Shown piece after piece: positions 1-5,354 of a DNA stretch of 5,354 nt. The first letter of the stretch is position 1, and each line of letters opens with the position of its first letter. The translations under genes were made by a program, and so were the position numbers. Source of the DNA: Pseudomonadota bacterium. Lineage in GTDB: Bacteria > Pseudomonadota > Alphaproteobacteria > Acetobacterales > Acetobacteraceae. Location of the stretch: assembly GCA_021807465.1 (NCBI GenBank), contig JAKBCX010000137.1:1-5354 (forward strand), written 5' to 3'. The notes below the pieces were generated by a model. It had not been told where the DNA came from and did not search any database. It saw only the letters and a list, made by a program, of their open reading frames with translations.

Positions 1-693
1 CTGCCGGTGCGCTTCGCCATGGACCGCGCCGGGCTGGTGGGGGCCGATGGCGCCACCCATGCGGGGGCGTTCGATCTTTGCTATCTGGGGCCGATGCCGA
101 ACATGGTCATCATGGCGCCCTCGGATGAGGCGGAGCTGATGCATGCGGTGGCCACGGCGGCTGCGATTGACGACCGGCCGTCTGCTTTCCGCTATCCGCG
201 TGGCGAGGGTGTGGGGATAGAGCTGCCGGCGCGAGGGACCGTGTGGGAGATTGGCAAGGGGCGCATCCTGCAGGAAGGCAACAAGATCGCCATTCTGGCG
301 CTGGGGCCGCGCTTGGCTGACGCGCAGAAGGCGGCGGCCGAGCTGGCCGCGCACGGTTTCCCCTGTACCGTGGCCGATGCGCGCTTCATGAAGCCGCTGG
401 ATACGGCGATGATTGACCAGCTTGCGCGCCATCACGAGGTACTCATCACCATCGAGGAAGGCGCGGCTGGCGGGTTTGGCGCGGCTGTGGCACACCATCT
501 GTCCTGGACCGGGGCGTTTGATAAGGGGTTGAAATTCCGGCCAATGACCCTGCCTGACCGGTTAATTGACCACAACACCCCGGCTGCCCAGCTTATTGAA
601 GCCGGGCTGACGGCGAGCCATATAGTGACTCACGCGATTGCGGCCCTGGGGCTGGATTCGCAATTTGGTGCGGTGGCCATTCCGGCGCAATGA
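1..693 (+). CDS. dxs: 1-deoxy-D-xylulose-5-phosphate synthase, C-terminal 230 residues (5' end outside window)
   Basis: Dxs joins pyruvate and glyceraldehyde 3-phosphate, using thiamine diphosphate (TPP) and releasing CO2, to give DXP, the first step of the cytoplasmic MEP isoprenoid pathway. Reading from base 1, the visible part holds the transketolase pyrimidine-binding domain (about residues 1-80) and the transketolase C-terminal domain (about 90-215). The motif [18 protein letters not shown] (visible residues 8-25) is diagnostic. Arg9, Asp16, His20 and Arg67 (in RYPRG) line up at a constant offset with E. coli Dxs Arg420, Asp427, His431 and Arg478, which are substrate-binding or catalytic residues. 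VEE-type (here TIEEG) and DxRFMKPLD motifs follow. The N-terminal TPP-binding domain, about 400 residues, lies upstream of the window. The gene ends with TGA 24 bases before hpnM. Linkage to hopanoid genes suggests a copy dedicated to hopanoid precursor supply, but a second dxs elsewhere cannot be seen from here. Confidence 0.96.
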   Translation: MPVRFAMDRAGLVGADGATHAGAFDLCYLGPMPNMVIMAPSDEAELMHAVATAAAIDDRPSAFRYPRGEGVGIELPARGTVWEIGKGRILQEGNKIAILALGPRLADAQKAAAELAAHGFPCTVADARFMKPLDTAMIDQLARHHEVLITIEEGAAGGFGAAVAHHLSWTGAFDKGLKFRPMTLPDRLIDHNTPAAQLIEAGLTASHIVTHAIAALGLDSQFGAVAIPAQ

Positions 694-717
694 GAAGGAA
701 AGGATAGGGCAGGGCGC

Positions 718-1335
718 ATGAAACGTATTTTTCTCGCTGCCCTGTTGGCCATTGGCCTGGGCGCTGCCGCCCAGGCTGATACAACGCCCGAGGCCGCCCC
801 GGTGCAAACCCTGAATAACGGGCTTTTGGCGTCCATGAAGGCCGGGTCTGGCGGGGCCAGTATCGCGGCGCGCGATGCCCAGCTGGCGCCGGTGGTGGAG
901 CAAAGCTACGATTTGCAGGTGGTGACGAAAAATTCCGTGGGATTTCTCTGGTCCACCTTGCCAGCCGCGCAGCAGCAAGAGCTGATAAAGCTGATCGGCG
1001 AGTTTACCACCACTTCTTATGCCAGCCAGTTCAACTCTTATAGCGGCGAGAGTTTTTCCATTCTGCCGGATGAGAAGAAGCTGGGGGCGAATTATATTAT
1101 CCAGAGTAAGCTGAAGCCCGGCGGCGGCGGCGACCCGGTGGATTTGGATTATGTGGTGCAGAACACCCCTCAGGGTTGGCGCATTACCGATGTTCTGCTG
1201 GGCGGCACGATCAGCCAGGTGGCGCTGCATAATTCCGATTTTGCCTCGCTGGTAAGCTCGGGCGATGCTTCGCGGCTGATTAAGGCGCTGAAGGCCAAGA
1301 TCGCGGCGCTGCAGAGCGGCACTGCTTCGCAATAA
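718..1335 (+). CDS. hpnM: HpnM, exported MlaC/Ttg2D-like hopanoid-associated protein
   Basis: This is a 205-residue secreted protein of the MlaC/Ttg2D (toluene tolerance, Tol_Tol_Ttg2) family, of the type called HpnM in hopanoid clusters. It has a clear Sec signal peptide: MKR, a hydrophobic core at about residues 4-17, and a likely signal peptidase I site after AQA (residues 18-20). The mature part, about 185 residues, is the usual family length and shows the family pattern: an N-terminal helical stretch, LWSTLPAAQQQELIKLIGEF at 77-96, a tyrosine-rich segment near 100-113, then the strand pair around DLDYVVQ and GWRITDVLLGG (143-163). MlaC-type proteins carry lipids through the periplasm. 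HpnM is thought to work with the RND transporter HpnN in moving hopanoids to the outer membrane, but that role is inferred and hpnN is not in the window. The ATG follows dxs by 24 bases, with AGGG repeats at 706-709 and 711-714 as a modest ribosome-binding site. A Gly4 run (135-138) is encoded by four GGC codons. Confidence 0.85.
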   Translation: MKRIFLAALLAIGLGAAAQADTTPEAAPVQTLNNGLLASMKAGSGGASIAARDAQLAPVVEQSYDLQVVTKNSVGFLWSTLPAAQQQELIKLIGEFTTTSYASQFNSYSGESFSILPDEKKLGANYIIQSKLKPGGGGDPVDLDYVVQNTPQGWRITDVLLGGTISQVALHNSDFASLVSSGDASRLIKALKAKIAALQSGTASQ

Positions 1336-1338
1336 TGC

Positions 1339-1345
1339 AGGAGGT
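1339..1345 (+). promoter_or_regulatory. Ribosome-binding site deciding the hpnI start
   Basis: AGGAGGT lies 10 bases before ATG 1356. Another ATG at 1346 is immediately after this motif, too close to use it, and opens a different frame with no recognisable protein. The site therefore supports 1356 as the hpnI start. Confidence 0.7.
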
Positions 1346-1355
1346 ATGGGGCTGA

Positions 1356-2477
1356 ATGCTGGTTTTTGCCGGCATTGCCGCGCTTTGCGCCCTGGCGGGC
1401 GTGGCGCAGCTTATAATGGGTATGGTGCTGGTGCGGCAATTTGCCGCGGCCCCCATTGCCGTGCCCGCGGCGCGCCCGGCGGTTACGGTTCTCAAGCCGC
1501 TTCATGGCGCGGAACCGCTGCTGGAGCAGGCGCTGGAATCGTTCTTTCTGCTGGATTACCCCGATTACCAGCTTGTGTTTGGCGTGCAGAGCGCGGCTGA
1601 TCCGGTTCTACCGGTGCTGGAGCGGCTGCGTGCGCGCTACCCGGCGCGCGATGCGGCGGTGGTGGTGAACCCGGCCCGGCATGGTAGCAACGGCAAGGTT
1701 TCCAACCTTATCAATATGCTGCCTTCCGCGCGGCACGATGTGCTGGTGATCTCGGATGCGGATATTCACGCGCCGCCTTATTTTTTGGACCGTGTTGTGG
1801 CAGCGCTGCAAGGGGCGCGCGTGGGGCTGGTGACCACGCTTTACTCCGCTTTGCCCGGCGTGCCCGCCTTGGCGGCGCAGCTGGGGGCGGCGCAGGTTAA
1901 TTACAGCTTTTTGCCCGGCACGCTGCTGGCGCGCAGGCTGGGGCGGCAAGATTGCCTGGGCGCCACCATGGCGCTGCGCCGTAGCGTGCTGGCGGAAATA
2001 GGCGGGCTGCAGGCGCTGGTGGAGCATCTGGCCGATGACCAGGTGCTGGGGCGGCTGGTGCTGGCGCGCGGCTACAAGCTGGCCCTGGCGCAAGTAGTGC
2101 CGGCCACCACTGTGCCGGAGGCGGATTTTGCCTCCTTATACAGGCATGAGCTGCGCTGGGCGCGCACCATACGCGCCTTGGTGCCGGTGCCTTATGCGGC
2201 CTCGGTGCTGCAAAACCCGCTGGGGTGGGCGGTGCTATGCGTGCTGTTTTCGGGCGCCGCCATTTGGGCCTGGGTGCTTTTTATTGCCGTGCTGGCCCTG
2301 CGGGTGCTGGCGGCGCGGCGCATAGAGGGGGTTTTGCGCCTGCCCCGGCTGGGGCAATGGTGGAGTTTCCTGTTGCGCGATTCGTTTTCCGCCATCATCT
2401 ATATTGCCAGCTTTGCGGGCAACCGGGTGGACTGGCGCGGCCAGATGATGCAAGCCGATCCCGGCAAAGTAGTTTGA
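1356..2477 (+). CDS. hpnI: HpnI, hopanoid-associated membrane glycosyltransferase (ceramide glucosyltransferase-like)
   Basis: This 373-residue GT2/GT21-type glycosyltransferase resembles bacterial ceramide glucosyltransferases. In characterised hopanoid producers HpnI transfers N-acetylglucosamine to bacteriohopanetetrol at the cytoplasmic membrane. Domain order: an N-terminal membrane anchor (about residues 1-24), the catalytic domain starting at VTVLKPLHG (43-51), LDYPDYQLVFGV (66-77), the NGKVSNL segment (112-118), the metal/nucleotide-sugar motif SDADI (133-137), acceptor-side acidic residues ADDQVLG (226-232), and the HELRW motif (264-268) corresponding to the (Q/R)xxRW signature of processive and ceramide-type enzymes. 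Two closely spaced membrane helices follow (about 282-318), and a weaker hydrophobic segment lies near 343-355. Length fits the family. It starts 20 bases after hpnM and stops 15 bases before hpnJ, so co-transcription is likely. Phenylalanine is coded almost only by TTT (11 of 13), unlike hpnJ. The exact sugar donor here is inferred from the family. Confidence 0.9.
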   Translation: MLVFAGIAALCALAGVAQLIMGMVLVRQFAAAPIAVPAARPAVTVLKPLHGAEPLLEQALESFFLLDYPDYQLVFGVQSAADPVLPVLERLRARYPARDAAVVVNPARHGSNGKVSNLINMLPSARHDVLVISDADIHAPPYFLDRVVAALQGARVGLVTTLYSALPGVPALAAQLGAAQVNYSFLPGTLLARRLGRQDCLGATMALRRSVLAEIGGLQALVEHLADDQVLGRLVLARGYKLALAQVVPATTVPEADFASLYRHELRWARTIRALVPVPYAASVLQNPLGWAVLCVLFSGAAIWAWVLFIAVLALRVLAARRIEGVLRLPRLGQWWSFLLRDSFSAIIYIASFAGNRVDWRGQMMQADPGKVV

Positions 2478-2492
2478 GTTGAGAGACACCAG

Positions 2493-3941
2493 ATGACGAT
2501 GAAAACCCTATTCCTGCAGCCCCCTTCCTTCGATGGCTTCGATGGCGGCGCGGGGTCGCGCTACCAGGCGCGGCGCGAGATTAAGAGCTTCTGGTTTCCC
2601 ACCTGGCTGGCCCAGCCGGCCGCCCTGCTGCCGGATAGCACGCTGATAGACGCGCCCCCGGCCAAGCTGACCATGGCGGACGTGCTGCCACACGCCAAGA
2701 CGCATCAGCTTCTCATCATCCACACCTCCACCCCGTCTTTCGCCAACGATGTGAAAGTGGCGGAGGAGTTCAAGAAGCTGAACCCCTCGATGCTGGTGGG
2801 CTTTATCGGCGCCAAGGTGGCGGTGCAGCCGGAGGAATCTCTCGCGCGGGCCAAGGTACTGGATTTTGTCTGCGGCAATGAGTTCGATTTCACCATCAAG
2901 GAAATTGCCGAGGGCAAGCCTTTGCCTGAGGTGCAGGGCATCTGGTGGCGCAACGAGGCGGGCGAGATCGTGAAGAACGAAGACCGCCCCCTGCTCATGG
3001 ATATGGATGAGCTGCCCTTCGTCGTGGATGTTTACAAGAAGCATCTGCGGATGGAGGATTACTTCATCGGCTATCTCAAGCACCCTTATATCTCCATCTA
3101 TACGGGCCGCGGCTGCAAGTCTCACTGCACCTTCTGCCTGTGGCCGCAGACGGTGGGCGGCCATAAGTACCGCACGCGCTCGGTGGAGAATGTCATCGCC
3201 GAGATCAAGCGCGCCAAGGAGCTGTTCCCGAACGTGCAGGAGATCATGTTCGACGACGATACCTTCACCGATAATCTGCCCCGCGCGGAGGCGATTGCGA
3301 AGGAGCTGGGCAAGCTGGGCATTACCTGGAGCTGCAACGCCAAGGCCAATGTGCCCTACGAGACGCTGAAAGTGCTGAAGGAAAACGGGCTGCGCCTGCT
3401 GCTGGTGGGCTATGAATCCGGCAACCAGCAAATTCTGCACAACATCAAGAAGGGCATGCGCATCGATGTGGCGAAGAAATTCACCGCCGATTGTCACAAG
3501 CTGGGCATTGCCATCCATGGCACCTTCATCGCCGGCCTGCCGGGCGAGACGCGCGAGACCCTGAAGGAGACCATCGCGTTTGCCAAGGAGATCAACCCGC
3601 ACACCATTCAGGTGTCGCTGGCAGCACCTTACCCCGGCACCTTCCTGTATAACCAGGCGGTGAAGGAAGGCTGGCTGGATGTGGAGCATGCGGAGCTGAT
3701 CGATGAGCATGGCGTGCAGATCGCGCCGCTGCATTATCCGCATCTCAGCCATAAGGAAATTTTCGATTCGGTGGAGACGCTGTACCGCGAATTCTATTTC
3801 CGGCCGTCGAAGATACTCTCCATTTTGAAGGAGATGATATTGTCGCCGCAGATGATGGTACGGCGCCTGCGCGAGGGCGTAGAGTTCTTCGCCTTCCTGA
3901 AGGAGCGTAACGCGGCCAAGGCGGCGCTGCCGGCGGAGTAA
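2493..3941 (+). CDS. hpnJ: HpnJ, hopanoid-associated radical SAM enzyme
   Basis: This 482-residue class B-like radical SAM protein matches the HpnJ family. Genetic work in Burkholderia placed HpnJ after HpnI (GlcNAc addition) and HpnK (deacetylation), in conversion of BHT glucosamine to BHT cyclitol ether, a sugar ring contraction. The first 170 residues resemble the B12-binding-type Rossmann domain found in BchE-like enzymes (LLIIHTSTPSFANDVKVAEE at 73-92, VGFIGAKVAVQPEESL at 102-117), but I see no DxHxxG cobalamin-ligand motif. The radical SAM core starts at YTGRGCKSHCTFCLWPQ (203-219) with the 4Fe-4S ligands Cys208, Cys212 and Cys215 in CxxxCxxC spacing. Further SAM-barrel motifs are FDDDTF (253-258), GYESG (306-310) and GTFIAGLPGET (343-353). 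Start ATG 2493 has a weak GAGAG site 7 bases upstream; the in-frame ATG 2499 (Met3) is an alternative that changes little. It is 15 bases from hpnI. Codon choice is strongly biased to C-ending Phe codons (23 of 27 TTC). Confidence 0.95.
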   Translation: MTMKTLFLQPPSFDGFDGGAGSRYQARREIKSFWFPTWLAQPAALLPDSTLIDAPPAKLTMADVLPHAKTHQLLIIHTSTPSFANDVKVAEEFKKLNPSMLVGFIGAKVAVQPEESLARAKVLDFVCGNEFDFTIKEIAEGKPLPEVQGIWWRNEAGEIVKNEDRPLLMDMDELPFVVDVYKKHLRMEDYFIGYLKHPYISIYTGRGCKSHCTFCLWPQTVGGHKYRTRSVENVIAEIKRAKELFPNVQEIMFDDDTFTDNLPRAEAIAKELGKLGITWSCNAKANVPYETLKVLKENGLRLLLVGYESGNQQILHNIKKGMRIDVAKKFTADCHKLGIAIHGTFIAGLPGETRETLKETIAFAKEINPHTIQVSLAAPYPGTFLYNQAVKEGWLDVEHAELIDEHGVQIAPLHYPHLSHKEIFDSVETLYREFYFRPSKILSILKEMILSPQMMVRRLREGVEFFAFLKERNAAKAALPAE

Positions 3942-4036
3942 GCCGCCCCGCTGCCCTTCTGGCTGTTTGTCCGATTTCATCAAGCCTATGGCGGGTGCCA
4001 GGGCTAGGGTACGGCAAACGATGCTGGGAGGATGGC
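3942..4036 (+). other. Gap between hpnJ and the NTF2-like gene
   Basis: This is the longest non-coding stretch in the window at 95 bases, against 15-24 bases between the other hpn genes. It shows no strong hairpin with a T-run; the best inverted repeat is TGGC-GGGT-GCCA near 3989-4000, with only four paired bases. No convincing -35/-10 pair is visible. The two downstream genes could be read through from the hpn operon or have their own start of transcription; the sequence does not decide. Confidence 0.5.
4026..4031 (+). promoter_or_regulatory. Ribosome-binding site deciding the NTF2-like gene start
   Basis: GGGAGG lies 5 bases before ATG 4037. An upstream in-frame GTG at 3995 would add 14 residues, but it has no such site and the extension does not look like the family, so 4037 is preferred. 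Confidence 0.65.
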
Positions 4037-4555
4037 ATGGACAGCGAATTGCAGGCGTTTCTGGACCGGGAAAAGATCAAGGATTGCCTGGTGCGCTTGG
4101 CGCGCGGCGAGGATAGGCGCGATGCGGGGCTGATCTCGGGCGCCTATTGGCAGGATTCCATCACCGATTACGGCGTGTTCCGGGGCAATTTCGATGAATA
4201 TCTGGCCTGGGTGGTGCCCGGCGCCGATGCGATTACCTGCACGCAGCACATGCTGGGGCAGAGCTTTATTGTGCTGGAAGGCGATAAGGCGCGGGTGGAA
4301 ACGCAGGTGATTTCGTATCACCGCGTGAATATGGGCACGGAAGAGCGCGATACGTGCATTGGCGGGCGCTATCTGGACAAGTTTGAGAAGCGCAACGGCG
4401 AATGGCGCATTGCCAGCCGTGTGATGCTTTATGATTGGTACGAGGATTTCGGCAAGGCGATTGACTGGTCGCAGGGCGTGATGGGGCTTCCCTTCAGCGC
4501 GCCGCATTTCTCGGGCCGCGCCCATGGCGATTACAGCGTGGAGTTTTTCGCCTGA
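4037..4555 (+). CDS. SnoaL/NTF2-fold family protein (SnoaL_4-like; possible dehydratase, isomerase or lyase)
   Basis: This 172-residue protein has the layout of the SnoaL_4 group of NTF2-like alpha+beta cone proteins, which includes scytalone dehydratase, LinA dehydrochlorinase and the bile-acid 7-alpha-dehydratase BaiE. No signal peptide or membrane segment is seen, so it should be cytoplasmic. The opening helix, DREKIKDCLVRLARGEDRRD (10-29), is followed by YWQDS-TDYGVFRG (37-50), TQHMLGQ (69-75), a beta strand around ARVETQVISYHR (85-96), GGRYLDKFEKRNGEWRIASR (109-128) and a C-terminal tail. Asp26 and His71 sit where LinA has its catalytic Asp25/His73 dyad, and Tyr45 and His95 are other candidate pocket residues, so an active lyase, dehydratase or isomerase is plausible. 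The substrate cannot be told. The gene follows hpnJ after a 95-base gap, and its TGA overlaps the ATG of the SDR gene, pointing to joint translation and a shared pathway. I do not recognise a gene name. Confidence 0.82.
   Translation: MDSELQAFLDREKIKDCLVRLARGEDRRDAGLISGAYWQDSITDYGVFRGNFDEYLAWVVPGADAITCTQHMLGQSFIVLEGDKARVETQVISYHRVNMGTEERDTCIGGRYLDKFEKRNGEWRIASRVMLYDWYEDFGKAIDWSQGVMGLPFSAPHFSGRAHGDYSVEFFA
4540..4543 (+). promoter_or_regulatory. Probable ribosome-binding site of the SDR gene, inside the upstream gene
   Basis: GGAG lies 11 bases before ATG 4555, within the last codons of the NTF2-like gene. Together with the TGATG stop/start overlap it suggests translational coupling. Confidence 0.45.
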
Positions 4556-5354
4556 TGGGTAAGCTGGGCGGTAAGGTCGCGCTGGTAACAGGTGCCAGCC
4601 GTGGCATTGGCAAGGGCATTGCGTGCGTTTTGGGCGAGCAGGGCGCCACGGTTTATATTACCGGCCGCACGGTGAGCCATGGCACGCACCCTCTGCCCGG
4701 CACGCTGGGCGAGACGGCAGCCGAGGTGGAAAAGCGCGGCGGCAAGGCCGTGCCGGTGGCCGTGGACCATGCGGATGACGCGCAGGTGGCGGCTTTGTTC
4801 GAGCGGATACGAAACGAACAAGGGCGGCTGGATGTTCTGGTGAATAATGCCATCGCCTTGCCGCATGAGATGACGCAGCCCGGCGGGTTTTGGGAAAAGC
4901 CAATCTCCAACTGGGAGATTTTCGATATTGGCGTGCGGGCGGCGTTTGTGGCGGCCTGGCACGCGGCGCAGATGATGGTGCCGCGGAAATCCGGGCTGAT
5001 TGTGGGACTCTCCGGCTATGTGGGAGTACGTTACACCTACAACGTCATTTTCGGCACCGCCAAGACAGCGGTGGACCGCATGGCGCGGGATATGGCCATT
5101 GAGCTGAAACCGCATAATGTGGCGTCTGTCTCGCTGTGGCAGGGCTTTACCTATACCGAGCGCGCGACGGAGAATTTGAAAACTGTGGCGGGCATGGCGA
5201 ACCAGTTGAACAGCGCGGCAGGTAGCTCGCCGGAATTTCCGGGCCGCGTGATCGCGGCGCTGGCGGCGGATGCGCGGATTATGGAAAAGACTGGCGGCAG
5301 CTACATAAATGCCGAACTGGCCCAGGAATACGGGCTGACGGATATTGACGGGCG
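4555..5354 (+). CDS. DHRS1-like short-chain dehydrogenase/reductase, 3' end outside window; catalytic Tyr replaced by Phe
   Basis: The open frame runs from ATG 4555 to the window edge, giving 266 complete codons of an expected 290-310. It is an SDR with strongest resemblance to the DHRS1-like subgroup (FWEKP, RYTYNV, SVSLW, and AQEYGLTDIDG near the end of the visible part). The Rossmann half is intact: TGASRGIG (12-19) binds the dinucleotide, Arg38 after the second strand (ITGR) suggests NADP(H) preference, Asp71 is the adenine-contact Asp, and NNAI (97-100) replaces NNAG. The catalytic half is unusual. Ser153 is present 13 residues before the active-site position and Lys170 is kept, but the Tyr of YxxxK is Phe166 (codon TTC at 5050-5052). 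Gly126 sits where many SDRs have the catalytic Asn, and the usual PG after the last core strand is Gln196-Gly197. It may be a non-reducing or non-catalytic SDR, or one with a changed proton donor. The substrate is unknown. It overlaps the NTF2-like gene by one base. Confidence 0.9.
   Translation, partial: MGKLGGKVALVTGASRGIGKGIACVLGEQGATVYITGRTVSHGTHPLPGTLGETAAEVEKRGGKAVPVAVDHADDAQVAALFERIRNEQGRLDVLVNNAIALPHEMTQPGGFWEKPISNWEIFDIGVRAAFVAAWHAAQMMVPRKSGLIVGLSGYVGVRYTYNVIFGTAKTAVDRMARDMAIELKPHNVASVSLWQGFTYTERATENLKTVAGMANQLNSAAGSSPEFPGRVIAALAADARIMEKTGGSYINAELAQEYGLTDIDG

Noticed and set aside
1120..1131. Four GGC repeats in hpnM as a phase-variation tract
   Set aside because: A four-unit triplet repeat changes only the number of glycines and cannot shift the frame; it is probably just a flexible loop.
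562..1332. A 256-codon open frame on the - strand, opposite hpnM and the end of dxs
   Set aside because: Its composition is that of a shadow frame with no family resemblance, while the + strand has a signal peptide and MlaC-like pattern in the same place.
2508..3983. A 491-codon open frame on the - strand, opposite hpnJ
   Set aside because: It is the antisense shadow of hpnJ, kept open by GC-rich codon bias. The translation is rich in Arg, Leu, Gln and His, with no recognisable domain, and hpnJ on the + strand is certain.
3967..3992. TTGTCC followed by TATGGC as a promoter for the NTF2-like/SDR pair
   Set aside because: The spacer is only about 14 bases and the -10 match is poor, so it is not better than chance in this composition.
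3987..4000. TGGC-GGGT-GCCA as a terminator after hpnJ
   Set aside because: The stem has only four base pairs and is not followed by a T-run.
3995..4036. GTG at 3995 as start of the NTF2-like protein
   Set aside because: It has no ribosome-binding site, and the 14 extra residues do not fit the family. ATG 4037 has GGGAGG just upstream.
4004..5115. Open frames on the - strand at 4004-4525 and 4531-5115
   Set aside because: They lie opposite the NTF2-like and SDR genes, whose + strand products match known families; the reverse translations show nothing recognisable.

Overview
The window is a stretch of GC-rich bacterial DNA in which every gene I can support lies on the + strand. It shows part of a hopanoid-lipid biosynthesis cluster followed by two genes that do not belong to the known hopanoid pathway. 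The protein sequences and gene order (dxs - hpnM - hpnI - hpnJ) suggest an alphaproteobacterium, perhaps an acetic-acid-bacterium relative (Acetobacteraceae such as Acidocella or Acidiphilium). That placement is an impression from recalled sequences; nothing here proves it.

Layout. Bases 1-693 are the last 230 codons of dxs (1-deoxy-D-xylulose-5-phosphate synthase), the entry enzyme of the MEP isoprenoid pathway. Bases 718-1335 are an exported MlaC/Ttg2D-like protein, HpnM. Bases 1356-2477 are HpnI, a membrane-anchored GT2/GT21-type glycosyltransferase. Bases 2493-3941 are HpnJ, a radical SAM enzyme. These four genes are 15-24 bases apart and read as one operon. After a 95-base gap come a SnoaL/NTF2-fold protein (4037-4555) and a DHRS1-like short-chain dehydrogenase/reductase (SDR, 4555 to the window edge), which overlap by one base (TGATG).

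How the genes fit together. Dxs feeds C5 units towards squalene and hopene. HpnI and HpnJ modify the bacteriohopanetetrol (BHT) side chain: HpnI adds N-acetylglucosamine, and HpnJ is needed for the final cyclitol ether. HpnM is probably a periplasmic lipid-binding partner in hopanoid trafficking. The deacetylase HpnK, which acts between HpnI and HpnJ and is often encoded beside them, is not in this window; the NTF2-like/SDR pair occupies the place after hpnJ.

The most unusual point is in the SDR. Its cofactor-binding half is intact, but the catalytic YxxxK motif reads FGTAK (Phe166, Lys170), the following PG motif reads QG, and the position of the catalytic Asn holds Gly. It therefore may not be a classical oxidoreductase. 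I see no RNA genes, insertion sequences, CRISPR arrays or convincing terminators.
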